Assembly (NCBI RefSeq): GCF_030409055.1
Contig: NZ_CP116619.1
Location: 2,767,628-2,831,627, forward strand
Direction of reading: 5' to 3'
DNA from: Trichocoleus desertorum NBK24
GTDB lineage: Bacteria > Cyanobacteriota > Cyanobacteriia > FACHB-46
Length of the DNA: 64,000 bases
The position numbers and the translations under genes were made by a program. Shown here one piece after another: positions 27,519-37,744 of this stretch (within the stretch, counting starts at the first letter, position 1; every line of letters starts with the position of its first letter). The notes under the pieces are model-generated. The model saw only the letters and a program-made list of their open reading frames with translations, was not told the DNA's origin and searched no databases.

Positions 27519-29126
27519 CTAACGATTTACTCCATCAGTTGATTGGTTTGGAGCTGTCGTCCCATTAGGCTGTGCAGTGGGTGTAATGACTTGCCCACTA
27601 GGAGTTGTAATAGTAGTAAAAGAGCCACTGTTAGGCGTTGTGGTTGTACCAGTCCCTGGTGCGGTCGTTCTGTTTATTCCTGGTGTTACTGTCCCAGTCG
27701 GTTGAGATCCGGGGGCAACAGTTTGACCGTTCGGAGTCGTAATGACTGGCCCTTGATTTCCAGGTGTTGTGGTTGCTCCAGGTGCAAGAGTGCCAGCTCC
27801 ATTCGGAGTTATTTGAGTGCCACTACCTGCTCCCGCTCCTGTACCACCTGTTCCTGTCGTACCTGTAGTGCCACCTTGCCCAGAACCTGTTCCGACACCT
27901 GTACCCGTACCAGTGACACCACCTGGAACAGTAGTGCTAGACCCAGTTCCATTGCCAGTGTTGGCTCCAGTACCAGTTCCAGGAACTGTCCCCGGAACAG
28001 TTGTATCGGTACCAGTACCCGCTCCTGTTCCAACACCTGTACCCGTACCAGTGACACCACCCGGAACAGTAGTGCTAGACCCAGCTCCATTGCCAGTGTT
28101 AGCTCCAGTACCAGTTCCAGGAACTGTCCCCGGAACAGTTGTATCGGTACCAGTACCCGCTCCTGTTCCAACGCCTGTACCCGTACCAGTGACACCACCC
28201 GGAACAGTAGTGCTAGGCCCGGTTCCATTGCCAGTGTTAGCTCCGGTACCAGTTCCAGGAACTGTCCCCGGAACAGTTGTATCGGTACCAGTACCCGCTC
28301 CTGTTCCAACGCCTGTACCCGTACCAGGAACTGTCCCCGGAACAGTTGTGTCGGTACCAGTACCCGCTCCTGTTCCAACGCCTGTACCAGTAGTCGGTGT
28401 AGTAGTTCCGGTTCCAGGCGTACTACCAGCAGGCGCAGCAGTTCCACCTGGAACAGTTCCACCCGGAGCAGCAGTCCCAGTTCCACCTGTAGTTCCAGTA
28501 CCCGTAGCCCCTGGAGCGGCAGTTCCGGTTCCAGCACCTGCTCCGGTTCTACCTGCGGGTGCAGCTTGTGTACCAGGGGCACCACTACCTGCGGGAACTC
28601 TGTTTCCTGGGACAGTTCCTGGTGTAGGTGCTACTGGTACTGTAGTGGGTTGAGAAGGAACAGCCGGAGCGGGTGGAGCTGCTTGAGGGGGTGCTGTCTC
28701 TTCCGCCACACCTTGATTTAGCCGTAACAAAGCTTGAGAAGTCCGAAAGTAGGTTGCCCATCGCTGCGGATCGGGGCGGCTGCGCCATTGAGTACGGCTG
28801 ACATCTAGATTCAGCACGGGCACTATCGAACCTGCACTTTCAGCGGAGACAATGACGGACACTTGACTGGTTAAAATGTCGCGATCGAAGCTTCGCTGAG
28901 CGGCGGCCCTAGCTGCAATTTCAGCTCGGCGCAAAAGCGTTTCATAGCTTTCACCTGTTCGTCGGTCAAGGGCTACATCTACTCTGGCGGTATAAGCTTG
29001 AGCCACTTGAGGAGCGATCGCGGCTTGGGTGAGCCAAACACTACCCGCTAATCCCAAGCAGGTCGCCAAGCTTAGAAGTTGCGGGAGTGGAGAAGAATGC
29101 ATTGGGGAAGGGTGAAACTCTCGCAT
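27519..29126 (-). CDS. Exported protein with Gly/Thr/Pro tandem repeats
   Basis: A 535-residue protein of unknown function. A signal peptide ends near '[13 protein letters not shown]' (about residue 44). A globular domain of about 90 residues follows ('[20 protein letters not shown]', '[18 protein letters not shown]', '[19 protein letters not shown]'), and I associate it only with uncharacterised cyanobacterial proteins. From about 140 to the end the chain is Gly/Thr/Pro/Val/Ala-only low complexity, including 23-residue repeats of the form GTGTGxxTGxGTGxxTTVPG. No membrane anchor follows, so the tail may be a flexible extracellular or wall-spanning region. The ATG at 29126 has a GGAG about 11 bases upstream. 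An ATG eight codons later is possible. Confidence 0.7.
   Translation of the reverse strand: MREFHPSPMHSSPLPQLLSLATCLGLAGSVWLTQAAIAPQVAQAYTARVDVALDRRTGESYETLLRRAEIAARAAAQRSFDRDILTSQVSVIVSAESAGSIVPVLNLDVSRTQWRSRPDPQRWATYFRTSQALLRLNQGVAEETAPPQAAPPAPAVPSQPTTVPVAPTPGTVPGNRVPAGSGAPGTQAAPAGRTGAGAGTGTAAPGATGTGTTGGTGTAAPGGTVPGGTAAPAGSTPGTGTTTPTTGTGVGTGAGTGTDTTVPGTVPGTGTGVGTGAGTGTDTTVPGTVPGTGTGANTGNGTGPSTTVPGGVTGTGTGVGTGAGTGTDTTVPGTVPGTGTGANTGNGAGSSTTVPGGVTGTGTGVGTGAGTGTDTTVPGTVPGTGTGANTGNGTGSSTTVPGGVTGTGTGVGTGSGQGGTTGTTGTGGTGAGAGSGTQITPNGAGTLAPGATTTPGNQGPVITTPNGQTVAPGSQPTGTVTPGINRTTAPGTGTTTTPNSGSFTTITTPSGQVITPTAQPNGTTAPNQSTDGVNR
27893..28400 (-). repeat. Tandem repeat array, 69-base unit arranged in 138-base pairs
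   Basis: The same phase point (GTACCCGTACCAG or its variant) recurs at 27901, 28039, 28177 and 28315, exactly 138 bases apart, and then at 28384, only 69 bases on. Each 138-base unit encodes two related 23-residue repeats: one with [19 protein letters not shown], the other with [19 protein letters not shown]. About seven full 23-residue copies are present with partial copies at the edges. The near-identity between copies implies recent expansion by slippage or unequal crossover, and copy number is likely variable. Confidence 0.9.
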
Positions 29127-29582
29127 GTTTGCTGCTAGCTCCTTACACGATCACTCAGCAAGACTACTCAATATATTTAAAGATTGGAACTGGGTCAAAC
29201 AGGACGCTCTTCAGAGAGGACTATGTTTAAGCAGTTCATATGAGTTAGTTATTAGAAATTTAATTCATAATGAGGCAGAATTAACCTAGACTATAGACGG
29301 AATTTTGGAAGTTACATTTTTATTTTTAGATGCGCAATTGTTGTCTGAGTTCGATGCTTAGTAAGGCAATCAGATAGTACGGTTGCTCGTCTCTACAGGG
29401 TTGTGATCTGTATCCGCTGAACTAACTTGTAAGGTGCTTAATTTTTAAGAAAACGTTATCTTATTTCTCACTTTTCAACCAACAGCATGCCGCTTGAGCT
29501 GAGCTAAAACAGAGGGTAGGGTTCATATTTATTTAGGCGACCTTCTGGGCACACTATCTAGTAAGAATCTAGGGCATTCAGC
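29127..29582. other. Divergent intergenic region, AT-rich
   Basis: 456 bases between the repeat protein (-) and the caspase-fold gene (+). It is A/T-rich and has no HIP1 site or supported ORF. Both genes must have promoters here, and TATATT- and TAGACT-like hexamers occur, but I cannot single one out. No RNA gene was recognised. Confidence 0.45.
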
Positions 29583-31670
29583 ATGGTGAATCACTGGGCG
29601 ATCGCAATTGGTATCAATCAATATCAGTTCTTGCAGCCTTTAAGGTATGCCCAGCAGGATGCTCAAGCCCTGCGTGATTTTTTAGTGGAGGAGGCGGGAT
29701 TCCCGGCTGAGCAATGCTTACTGTTCACGGATACTTCTTCAACCAGAGCGGAGCGGGCTACCTATCCTACGCAAGGAACGCTGCAAGCTTGGATTGATGA
29801 CCTGTGCCAGCAGTTTGTGCAGCCTGGGGATTTAGTTTGGTGTTTCTTCAGCGGTTATGGGGCTTCCTATCAAGGCCAAGACTATTTAATGCCCATTGAT
29901 GGTGATCCGAGCGATATTTCTGGCACTGGTATTTCTGTGCGATCGCTGTTGCAGCAATTTGAAGCGACTGCTGCCGAAATCGCCTTGGTGATCTTGGATA
30001 TGAATCGGACTCAAGGGATTCAAGTTGATGAACCGTTAAGTACCCAGACGTTAGAACTAGCCCGTCGCCTCAATATCGCCACAATTCTTTCCTGTGAGCC
30101 AGGTGAGTTTTCTCATGAAGCTGCGAATCTGCATCACGGATGTTTTACTGCTGCTTTGTTAGAGGGATTGCGGTTGGGTCAGTGCAATACTCTAGCCGAT
30201 TTAGATGCCTTTTTGCGCGATCGCCTGCCAGAGCTGACAGAGCATCATTGGCAACCTGCTCAGCATCCTGTGGTGGTAGTAAATCCGTCGGAAAAAAGGC
30301 AGCAGGGCATTCTACCCCGCACCCTGGTGACTCCTGCCTGGGATGACTTCAGTTATCCTGCTGGTACAGACACAATGGCTGCTTTAGACTCAGATGCCTC
30401 CCGCTCCAGCTACTCATCTCCTGATGAGCGATCGCCCGCAGGGGTCGGCCTCTCTACTCTGTCTGTGAATCCGGAGCAGACTAATCCGGGTAATACCAGT
30501 AATACCAGCTACGCCTCTCACTCTTCACCCTACAAAATCCTAAGCAAATTGACTAACAAGCCATCTGCCTCTTCGGGAGAACCTAGTAAGTCCAACGCTC
30601 AAAACCCTTTGGGCGAACCAGCAGCACCAGAAATTCCAGATAGCGTGTTTTGGCGGCGGTTTTTGGTTTGGGGAGGACTGATTGCGGTTTTCCTGTGTAG
30701 CGGTGTGATTATTCGCAACTTGTCGGCTTTTACCGGTCGGGACACTTCTATTCCTGTCGTTTCTACCTCTACTCAGCCAACGGGTTTCAGTCAGTCAACT
30801 AACGCCACGTCTCCGGTTGTTTCTCCGGCTGTCTCTCCTGCACCTGTCCGGACGGCAACTCCATCCTCAGCAGCAAGCCCAACAGCAAGCCCGGACAATT
30901 CTGCTGCTAGCACTCCAGTCCCAGTTGCAGCCTCCAATGTACCGCCTGACCAATTGCTTCCTGCGGCCCAAGCGGCTCTGCAACAGCAAAAATCTCAAGA
31001 AGCCTTGCGCTTGCTGAATCAAGTACCCGTCAATCAGCAAAATGCTCAATACCGTAATCTGAAAACTCAAGCAGAGCAGCGGGCCAATCAGGATTTACTA
31101 GAAGCAGCCAGAGTCACGATCAGGCCGAACCAAGCCTCGCGGTTTAATCAAGCGATCGCCCAAGCTAGCAAAATCAAGCCAGGTCAGCCGCTTTATGACC
31201 AAGCCCAACAAGATATTCAACGCTGGAGTCAAGTGATTTTGGACTTAGCAGAGGGGCGGGCAAAGCAGGGTCAGTTCAGCGAAGCAATTCAGACAGCCCG
31301 TTTGGTTCCCAAAAATAACGCTGCTGTGTATGGTCAAGCGCAGCAGGAGATCGCCCAATGGCAACAAAAATCTCAGCAGCAAAAAGCAAATCAAGCCATC
31401 ATTAACCAAGCTCAAGGCTTGCTACGGCGTGGTGAAGCATCTTCCTACAGTCGAGCGATCGCCTCTGTCCGCCGAATCCCCTCTGGACAACCAGGCTATT
31501 TAGAAGCGCAACGATTGGCGGGAGAATGGAGCAATATCATCTTGGGAATGGCAGAGTTACGAGCCTCGCGCGGACGGATTCAGTCAGCTTTGCAAACTGC
31601 TGCGCTCGTCCCAGCCGGAACACCCGCCTATGCCCAAGCTCAAAAAGCGATCGCTGACTGGAAACGCTAA
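29583..31670 (+). CDS. Pseudo-orthocaspase (caspase-fold protein with Tyr/Asn in place of the His/Cys dyad)
   Basis: A 695-residue protein. Residues 1-235 match the p20-like domain of peptidase C14 (caspase/metacaspase): 'WAIAIGINQYQFLQPLRYAQ' and 'DAQALRDFLVEEAGF'. The catalytic His site reads 'VWCFFSGYGASYQGQDYLMP', with Tyr92 where FSGHG is expected. The catalytic Cys site reads 'ALVILDMNRTQG', with Asn141 instead of the Cys of DACR. Both changes make proteolysis unlikely. Cyanobacterial pseudo-orthocaspases with Tyr at the His position are known as a group. A Ser/Pro/Asn-rich linker (240-355), one TM (about 362-382, 'VWGGLIAVFLCSGVIIRNL') and a Gln/Ala-rich helical, TPR-like C-terminus (about 455-695) follow. 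The caspase part is predicted cytoplasmic. Confidence 0.85.
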   Translation: MVNHWAIAIGINQYQFLQPLRYAQQDAQALRDFLVEEAGFPAEQCLLFTDTSSTRAERATYPTQGTLQAWIDDLCQQFVQPGDLVWCFFSGYGASYQGQDYLMPIDGDPSDISGTGISVRSLLQQFEATAAEIALVILDMNRTQGIQVDEPLSTQTLELARRLNIATILSCEPGEFSHEAANLHHGCFTAALLEGLRLGQCNTLADLDAFLRDRLPELTEHHWQPAQHPVVVVNPSEKRQQGILPRTLVTPAWDDFSYPAGTDTMAALDSDASRSSYSSPDERSPAGVGLSTLSVNPEQTNPGNTSNTSYASHSSPYKILSKLTNKPSASSGEPSKSNAQNPLGEPAAPEIPDSVFWRRFLVWGGLIAVFLCSGVIIRNLSAFTGRDTSIPVVSTSTQPTGFSQSTNATSPVVSPAVSPAPVRTATPSSAASPTASPDNSAASTPVPVAASNVPPDQLLPAAQAALQQQKSQEALRLLNQVPVNQQNAQYRNLKTQAEQRANQDLLEAARVTIRPNQASRFNQAIAQASKIKPGQPLYDQAQQDIQRWSQVILDLAEGRAKQGQFSEAIQTARLVPKNNAAVYGQAQQEIAQWQQKSQQQKANQAIINQAQGLLRRGEASSYSRAIASVRRIPSGQPGYLEAQRLAGEWSNIILGMAELRASRGRIQSALQTAALVPAGTPAYAQAQKAIADWKR

Positions 31671-31691
31671 TTTCGCCCCTACCTCTAGCTC

Positions 31692-31717
31692 AACTTTTGG
31701 GCTTAACTTTTGGGCTT
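31692..31717. repeat. Short direct repeat between convergent genes
   Basis: AACTTTTGGGCTT occurs twice head to tail (31692-31704 and 31705-31717). The second copy reaches into the stop codon of the minus-strand kinase. It is probably a slippage duplication. Confidence 0.7.
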
Positions 31718-34700
31718 AACTGGCGATCGCGACTGGGGCAACCGAGCTTTGGCGCAGTGGAATCTCAATCAAGAACTGGGTTCCCTGGTCAAGTTGCGAT
31801 TCGCATTTGAGTATGCCGCCATGTTTCTCCACCACAATCTGATAGCTGATCGACAGACCTAGCCCTGTGCCTTGGCCCACGGGTTTAGTGGTGAAGAAGG
31901 GGTCAAAAATCCGCGATCGCACCGTTTCTAGCATACCAGGCCCATTGTCACTGATGCGAATCAGCATGTGAGAACCCGCACCATTTTCTAGGTGCATCAG
32001 TTCTGTCTCAATTTCAATCACCCCTGGGTTGAGTGGAACCCCTTGGTCTAGGCGCTGTTGGTTCGCATTGACGATTGCATCAATGGCATTACTAATGATA
32101 TTCATAAAGACTTGGTTGAGCTGACCTGCATAGCACTCCACCAAAGGCAGCAAGCCATACTGCTTCACCACTTTGATCGCTAGTGGATCATTGGCTAATC
32201 CGAGGCGATGTTGCAAAATCATCAAGGTACTATCGATGCCTTCATGAATATCTACGGGTTTTTTCTCGGCTTGGTCTAACCGTGAGAAATTCCGCAGCGA
32301 CAGCACAATCTGCCGAATGCGATCGGCTCCAACCTTCATAGAAGCCAACATTTTGGGCAAGTCTGCCGCCAAAAAGTCAAGATCGATCGCCGCAGCATAA
32401 TCTTGAATCGGACGTTCAGGCTGAGGGTAGTGTTGTTGATAAAGCTGGAGGAGCGTGAGTAACTCCTTGGTGTATTCGCTGGCGTAGCTCACATTGCCAT
32501 AGATAAAATTGACGGGATTGTTGATTTCGTGGGCCACTCCAGCCACCAACTGCCCCAGGCTCGACATTTTTTCCGTCTGAATCAGTTGGGTTTGGGTTTG
32601 TTGCAGTTCATTCAGGGTTTGAGCGAGTTGCACCGTCTGGTGCTGCGTTTGGGTGAGCAGTTCTGCTTGTTGAATGGCGACGCCCAACTGAGCCGCAATT
32701 TGGGTGACAAACTCAATCTCAGCCGTTGTCCACTCATGAGGCTGAGAGCATTGATGCACGCACAACAAGCCCCAGAGTTCGTCGCTTTGAATCAGCGGCA
32801 CTACCAAATTGGCTCTGACTTGAAACCGCTCCAAAATCTTCAGGTGGCAATTACTCAAGTTCGCAGCATACAGATCAGACACCGCTTGAATGCGACCCTG
32901 TTGATAAAACGGGGCATACTGTTCGCCAAAGCAGTGATCCTGAACTCTGAGGTCTAGCACCGAGGTAAAACCAGGCAGCAGACTTTCGGAGACAAAAATA
33001 CCAGCCTGGTAACTAGACTCTGGCTCGAATCGAAACACCCCGACACGATCGACGTTGAGCAGTTGGCGTACTTCTCGCGCTGTTGCCTGAAAAATTGTTT
33101 GTAGATCTAGCGATTCCCGAATTTTGGTAATGACCTCAAACAGGGCTTGCTGTTGCTCAGCAGTTTGCTCAATCTGTCTAGCTTGTGCTGTTGCCATTGC
33201 TGCCGTTGCACAGCTTTGCTCATATAACTCGGCCTGTTGAATCGCGATCGCCGCTTGGTCAGCCAATTGCTCTAGCAACTCGATTTCAAAGGGACGCCAA
33301 GGACGAGGCCCCCGACACTCATGAGCAATCAACAAGCCCCACAATTGCTCACCCATCCGAATCGGCACGACCAAGTTAGCCTGCACTTGCAGATTGCTTA
33401 AAAACTCGATGTGGCAAGGATGCAGGTCAGATTGCTTCACATGATCAACCGCCCGAACTCGACCGTGCTGGTACAATCCGGCATGTTCAGCGGGGAAGCA
33501 TTCATCGGCATATTTTTCATGCAGAATCGATGCCCACTCTCCTGCTACTTCCTCAACGACAATCTCTCCCCGCCATCCCCGGACAAATTGGTAAATCACC
33601 ACGCGATCGGTATCGAGTAAGCCCCGTACTTCTCGCACAATGGTTTGCAAAATCGTCGGCAGGTTGAGGGTGCTGCGAATTTGGTCACTGACTTGTCTGA
33701 GCAAACGAGCAGACTCTAAGGCTTGCTCTAGTTCAGTGGTGCGTTTCTGAACTTGCAACTCTAAGCTGACATTCAACCCTTGGATTTGTTGGTAGAGTTG
33801 CTGCTGCTGAATTGCCATAGAGAAGTGGTCGCCTAATGCGATCGCCAGTTCTCCATCTTCTGGAGCCCACGTCAGAGCTTGACCTTGCTTGAGTTCTCGC
33901 CAAACCTCAAAGGAGTTGCGGGGCTGGAGTTGTCGCTGGTCGGGGTCAAACCGTCCTGCCCACATGGTTTCAGTGTCGATCGCATCTCGAAAAACACTTA
34001 GGTAGCCCAGGAATTGCTGGCGATACTGGAGCGGCACGACCAAAATGCCACGAATCTGAGTGGCTTGGAAAGCAGGCGCTAAGACTCGCAGTTGTGGCTC
34101 TCTATAGAGGTCGGTGACACAGATGAGCTTGTTCGATTCACCCTGTAGCCCAGGTTGGAAATACCGCTGCCACATGGGGCTGTGCTCGATCACCCAAGGC
34201 TCGGCTTGCCCTGGCATCTGGGGTTGGGAGCCACAAATCGCCAAGGTGAAGGATGAAGGGGTATGAGGTTCAAACGCATAGAGCCGACCTCCAGACCCTT
34301 GGAGTAACGTAACTGCCCGCTCTAGGGCTGCTTGGAGTTGCAGCGTAGGTAGCGTATGCAGCATGCCTGCAATTTGATTAATGCTGGCTTCTTTCTCCGC
34401 TTGCGCTCTGGCTTGCCGTAACAATTCTGATTGAGCGATCGCAATGGAAACTTGGTCTGCGACTTGCTGCACCACCTGTAACTCTGACTCAGTGACCGCA
34501 CGAGGTTCAGCATGGTGAGACACGAGCAGCCCCCACAAAATCGGCTCTCCTGCTTGGGTGCGCATATCTTGGTGCAAAATTGGCACCACCAAGGAAGATT
34601 TCACGCCCATTGCCGTTAAGTACGCGACATGGCAAGGGTCTACAGGGCGATAGCGGATATCTTCTCCTGCTAGAGGTACCCCGGTGTCTGGGTTGTCTAG

Positions 34701-35063
34701 AGGGCTTAACCCAATTTGCTCGGAGGCGAGGTCTACAATGGAGCGTTGCCGAGCTTTTAGGAACAGTGCCCGCGCATGGGGCGGAATATCATCGGCGGGG
34801 AAACTGAGGCCCCATAAGGAAGGTAGGCGATCGCGCTCAATCGACTCCGCAATGACTTCGCCACTTTCATCTGCATGAAAGCGATAAATCATGACGCGAT
34901 CGGTTCTCAGGAATGACCGCATTTCTCGGACAGTCGCGATCAAAATTTCTTGTAGCTCTAAAGATTGCCGAATGCAGGTAGTAATTTTGTGAAGTAAAAC
35001 CTCATGATCTTGATGATCAATATTGAGCTGTAAATCCTGCATTTCTGGCATTTCTCTATTCAA
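31716..35063 (-). CDS. Hybrid knotless phytochrome/cyanobacteriochrome histidine kinase
   Basis: A 1115-residue soluble photoreceptor kinase. GAF1 (about 22-215) has phytochrome-like '[14 protein letters not shown]' and a bilin Cys144-His145 in '[20 protein letters not shown]'. The next domain (about 228-425) has the PHY tongue signature 'MWAG' (367-370) plus 'PRNSF' (381-385), so domains 1-2 form a Cph2-like GAF-PHY unit without an N-terminal PAS. Two cyanobacteriochrome GAFs follow (about 455-612 and 640-800). Each has the canonical Cys-His (Cys550-His551, Cys739-His740) and a second cysteine in a DXCF motif (DECF 520-523, DHCF 709-712). The kinase core has '[18 protein letters not shown]' (His845) and 'ISDNGPGM', '[10 protein letters not shown]'. 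No regulator is adjacent. Photochemistry is inferred from cysteines only. Confidence 0.86.
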   Translation of the reverse strand: MNREMPEMQDLQLNIDHQDHEVLLHKITTCIRQSLELQEILIATVREMRSFLRTDRVMIYRFHADESGEVIAESIERDRLPSLWGLSFPADDIPPHARALFLKARQRSIVDLASEQIGLSPLDNPDTGVPLAGEDIRYRPVDPCHVAYLTAMGVKSSLVVPILHQDMRTQAGEPILWGLLVSHHAEPRAVTESELQVVQQVADQVSIAIAQSELLRQARAQAEKEASINQIAGMLHTLPTLQLQAALERAVTLLQGSGGRLYAFEPHTPSSFTLAICGSQPQMPGQAEPWVIEHSPMWQRYFQPGLQGESNKLICVTDLYREPQLRVLAPAFQATQIRGILVVPLQYRQQFLGYLSVFRDAIDTETMWAGRFDPDQRQLQPRNSFEVWRELKQGQALTWAPEDGELAIALGDHFSMAIQQQQLYQQIQGLNVSLELQVQKRTTELEQALESARLLRQVSDQIRSTLNLPTILQTIVREVRGLLDTDRVVIYQFVRGWRGEIVVEEVAGEWASILHEKYADECFPAEHAGLYQHGRVRAVDHVKQSDLHPCHIEFLSNLQVQANLVVPIRMGEQLWGLLIAHECRGPRPWRPFEIELLEQLADQAAIAIQQAELYEQSCATAAMATAQARQIEQTAEQQQALFEVITKIRESLDLQTIFQATAREVRQLLNVDRVGVFRFEPESSYQAGIFVSESLLPGFTSVLDLRVQDHCFGEQYAPFYQQGRIQAVSDLYAANLSNCHLKILERFQVRANLVVPLIQSDELWGLLCVHQCSQPHEWTTAEIEFVTQIAAQLGVAIQQAELLTQTQHQTVQLAQTLNELQQTQTQLIQTEKMSSLGQLVAGVAHEINNPVNFIYGNVSYASEYTKELLTLLQLYQQHYPQPERPIQDYAAAIDLDFLAADLPKMLASMKVGADRIRQIVLSLRNFSRLDQAEKKPVDIHEGIDSTLMILQHRLGLANDPLAIKVVKQYGLLPLVECYAGQLNQVFMNIISNAIDAIVNANQQRLDQGVPLNPGVIEIETELMHLENGAGSHMLIRISDNGPGMLETVRSRIFDPFFTTKPVGQGTGLGLSISYQIVVEKHGGILKCESQLDQGTQFLIEIPLRQSSVAPVAIAS

Positions 35064-35229
35064 TTACTTAATGGCGGATTAGACCTAAAAGAGCCCAAAA
35101 GGTCTAGATGTATTTTGCCGTTTTTGACCACAGCCGACATCGGTAAAAGTATCTAAAAATTTCTCAAAATTACTTAAGAAAAATCAATAATATTTTCACG
35201 GTATTTCTTGCCTTACTAAGTTGCAAAAA

Positions 35230-35727
35230 CTACTCTAGAAATTCATCTTTTGTCATGCTGATTTCGGGTTGTTTGCGAGCTAGTTGCAGCCGAATGGCTT
35301 GACGAACTTGCATCAAAATCTTACCCAGTTGGTTTTGCCCAGTCCCCTGAGAGCCACAGCCCCAGTAGTAATCGGTAGGGGAGTCTTCCACAATTAATGC
35401 GTCCTGCGTGGAGAGCAAAATGGCTTGAATCTCTGGATGAGTCAAAAACTTGGTCAAAACTGCTTGATACATAATTTCTGTCTTGACTTGTTCCCAATCT
35501 TCTCGTACTGCTCGACAGCGATCGCGCCCCAAAGCCGCCGCTTCTTCAGGAGTATTTACCCCTCGAATTGTGGTGATTAGAGACTCATGTTCGGTGCCAA
35601 TAAACTTTTGTGACTGGTAATAATGCTCAACCGTGGCCCAGGTGTGATCTGCAATATCGATGGGGTGGGGAGAAAAGTTGGAAAAACAGCCGTAGGGATC
35701 GCTAACTTTGTAAAAATAAATGGTCAT
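35230..35727 (-). CDS. NADAR-family protein (YbiA-like N-glycosidase)
   Basis: A 165-residue protein of the NADAR/YbiA family (formerly DUF1768). Characterised members cleave the N-glycosidic bond of reactive early riboflavin-pathway intermediates, limiting damage, while other members act on ADP-ribose-type substrates. Typical sequence is 'YGCFSNFSPHPIDIADHTW', 'TVEHYYQSQKFIGTEHE', 'AAALGRDRCRAVREDWEQVK' and 'DYYWGCGSQGTGQNQLGKI'. The conserved Glu of 'VEHYYQ' and Trp-Gly of 'YYWGCG' are present. It stands alone, divergent from the DUF4129 operon. No riboflavin or toxin gene is adjacent, so housekeeping repair is the simplest reading. Confidence 0.87.
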   Translation of the reverse strand: MTIYFYKVSDPYGCFSNFSPHPIDIADHTWATVEHYYQSQKFIGTEHESLITTIRGVNTPEEAAALGRDRCRAVREDWEQVKTEIMYQAVLTKFLTHPEIQAILLSTQDALIVEDSPTDYYWGCGSQGTGQNQLGKILMQVRQAIRLQLARKQPEISMTKDEFLE

Positions 35728-35899
35728 CTTACACTTGCAGAGCTATTTAAACAGAATCCGGTTCATTGCAAGAATTTGTATCAATTGTCAGCATCCCTGA
35801 GCGATCGCGAATTAAGGTTCTATCACCCATAGGCCAAAGCTCAGGAATCGTTGATAATAGGGCAAAACCGTATCCTTCCTTCCCAGATGGTATGCATTC

Positions 35900-36547
35900 A
35901 TGCCAACAGGTTCTTTTGAGAAGACTAACATTGGCTGGCAGACCCAGCAGTTGTTGCGGCAAGCGGGAGAGTGGATTGAGCTACAACTGAGCAAACTCTC
36001 GGCCAACCCCGATCGCCAAGCTCCACAGCCTTTACCCAGTTGGTTAACGGATGTGATCGAATCCTTTTTACGGGTCGCTTTTTGGCTACTCGCGGGATTT
36101 TGTTTGCTTTGGATCGTTTGGCAGTTATTAAAAACCTTTTTGCCATCTCTGCGAACTGTAAAGTTCCCTGCTTGGTTGCAGCGATCTAGAATCCGCCCTG
36201 CTACGAATGCTCAAGTCAGCCAACTCGATGCTGCTGGATGGTTTCAGCGATCGCAAGACTACCAACGCCAAGGCAATTACCCAGAAGCCTTTCAAGCTCT
36301 GTATTTTGCGCTGCTGCAATATTTAAGCGAGACCAACTTAGTGCCTTTGGAAGCCAGCCGCACAGATGGCGAATATTGGCAGTTAGTGCAAGATTTGCCC
36401 CAAGCGCCGCTCTACCAGCTACTCATTACCACGCACGAGCAGTTGCGGTTTAACAATATGGCGATCTCGCTAGAAACGTTGAATCGTTGTCAGCAAGCCT
36501 ATCAAGAAATTGAGAGCCGCGTTGCTGCTAGGAGCCATCCTGCATGA
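35900..36547 (+). CDS. DUF4129 membrane protein
   Basis: A 215-residue protein with one clear TM (about 54-75, 'LRVAFWLLAGFCLLWIVWQL') and a C-terminal cytoplasmic DUF4129 domain ('WFQRSQDYQRQGNYPEAFQA', 'ALLQYLSETNLVPLEASRTD', 'LLITTHEQLRFNNMAISLET'). DUF4129 proteins occur in MoxR/DUF58 operons, sometimes fused to transglutaminase domains. The biochemical role is unknown. The start 'MPTGSFEKTNIGWQTQQLLR' at 35900 is the first in-frame ATG. The 3' end overlaps the DUF4350 gene by 4 bases, the first link in a four-gene operon. Confidence 0.8.
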   Translation: MPTGSFEKTNIGWQTQQLLRQAGEWIELQLSKLSANPDRQAPQPLPSWLTDVIESFLRVAFWLLAGFCLLWIVWQLLKTFLPSLRTVKFPAWLQRSRIRPATNAQVSQLDAAGWFQRSQDYQRQGNYPEAFQALYFALLQYLSETNLVPLEASRTDGEYWQLVQDLPQAPLYQLLITTHEQLRFNNMAISLETLNRCQQAYQEIESRVAARSHPA

Positions 36548-37737
36548 ATCCTGCTCAAAATCTTTCTCGGCGGCAAATGTGGTTTGGGCTTTTGATCGTT
36601 GGAGCGATCGCTTTACTCACATTGCTGGCTGCTCCGACCCAGAATGTCTCCCGTAGTGGTTCGACCTATAGCCGCACTCCCGATGGTTACGGCGCTTGGT
36701 ATAGCTTTATGGCCGGGCGAGGTACACCCATCCAACGTTGGCAGCAACCGTTTGAGCAACTGGTACAAAAGCAACCAGACTCAAAAACAAGTTCTCAATT
36801 AGGCTCCCAATCAGGCCCCCAATCGAGTCCAGAAGATCAAGGCAAGATCACGTTATTGCAAATCAACAGTGGGCTGCGGGGAGCGTCTCTGGACGATAGC
36901 CAAAAAGCTTGGGTTGAGGCAGGAAACACGCTGCTTCTTTTAGGCGTACATGCTCCTGTCACCGAGGCCACGTTTCGCACGCTGCAAACCAGTGAGTCTG
37001 GTGATGTGCGGGTAGAAACGCGCAGACGGCACTACTTACCCAAAAAAGACACAACCAGCTTGAAGCTAGGCGATCGCTTTGGCGCAGTGGTTTGGCAAGA
37101 ATCTCTGGGACAAGGTCGAGTGATTTGGGCGACTACCCCTCATCTGGCGGCCAACGTCTATCAAGACCATCGCGCTAATTATGAGTTTCTAGCCCAATTG
37201 GTCACTGAGTCTAAGCAGCCAATTTGGGTAGATGAATATCTGCATGGCTACCGCGACCCCAGCAAGGCTACCGCCACAGCTCCAGAAAAGCGATCGCGCA
37301 GCTTGCTAGCCTATCTAGCAAATACCGCTCTTCTGCCTGGATTTATCCAAGTCGTAATATTACTCCTCCTGGGCATTTGGGCGCACAATCGTCGTTTTGG
37401 TCAGCCGATTTCAGTCACCGCTCCCACTGTAGATAACAGTAAGGCTTACATTGAAGCGCTAGCAGGAGTGTTGCACAAAGCAGAATCCAGTGAATTTGTG
37501 ATTGACACGATTCGCAAAGAAGAGCAATTGCAAGTGCAACGGGCTTTAGGGCTGGGCAATCAGTTATTAGACTCTGAAATTTTGCTCACTGCTTGGACTC
37601 AACAAACCGGACGACCTGCCGCAGAATTAGCAGACATGCTACAACTGCGATCGCGCGGTCAACGAGTCAGCGATCGTGACTTGCTTGTTTGGTTAGAGAA
37701 AATTCAGACTGTTCGCCATCATCTGCCTCGCTATTAA
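36544..37737 (+). CDS. DUF4350 membrane protein
   Basis: A 397-residue protein with a TM at each end of an extracytoplasmic region. The first is at about 12-30 ('MWFGLLIVGAIALLTLLAA'), the second at about 263-283 ('LPGFIQVVILLLLGIWAHN'). The segment 'SRTPDGYGAWYSFMAGRGTP' and the following Rossmann-like region ('LLLLGVHAPVTEATFRT') fit DUF4350. The cytoplasmic tail (285-397) includes 'RRFGQPISVTAPTVDNSKAY' and 'ALAGVLHKAES'. It is translationally coupled to DUF4129 (ATGA) and lies 7 bases before moxR. Function is unknown; location in a MoxR operon suggests envelope or complex-assembly work. Confidence 0.78.
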   Translation: MNPAQNLSRRQMWFGLLIVGAIALLTLLAAPTQNVSRSGSTYSRTPDGYGAWYSFMAGRGTPIQRWQQPFEQLVQKQPDSKTSSQLGSQSGPQSSPEDQGKITLLQINSGLRGASLDDSQKAWVEAGNTLLLLGVHAPVTEATFRTLQTSESGDVRVETRRRHYLPKKDTTSLKLGDRFGAVVWQESLGQGRVIWATTPHLAANVYQDHRANYEFLAQLVTESKQPIWVDEYLHGYRDPSKATATAPEKRSRSLLAYLANTALLPGFIQVVILLLLGIWAHNRRFGQPISVTAPTVDNSKAYIEALAGVLHKAESSEFVIDTIRKEEQLQVQRALGLGNQLLDSEILLTAWTQQTGRPAAELADMLQLRSRGQRVSDRDLLVWLEKIQTVRHHLPRY

Positions 37738-37744
37738 ATAACCT

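Noticed and set aside
27543-28721. Long plus-strand frames (27543-28721 and 27817-28653) and a second minus frame (27809-28585) across the repeat gene
   Set aside because: They result from the 69-base periodic, stop-poor repeat DNA. Their Cys/Ser/Thr-, Pro/Val- or Leu/Glu-only compositions are not protein-like and only the signal-peptide-bearing minus frame continues beyond the repeats.
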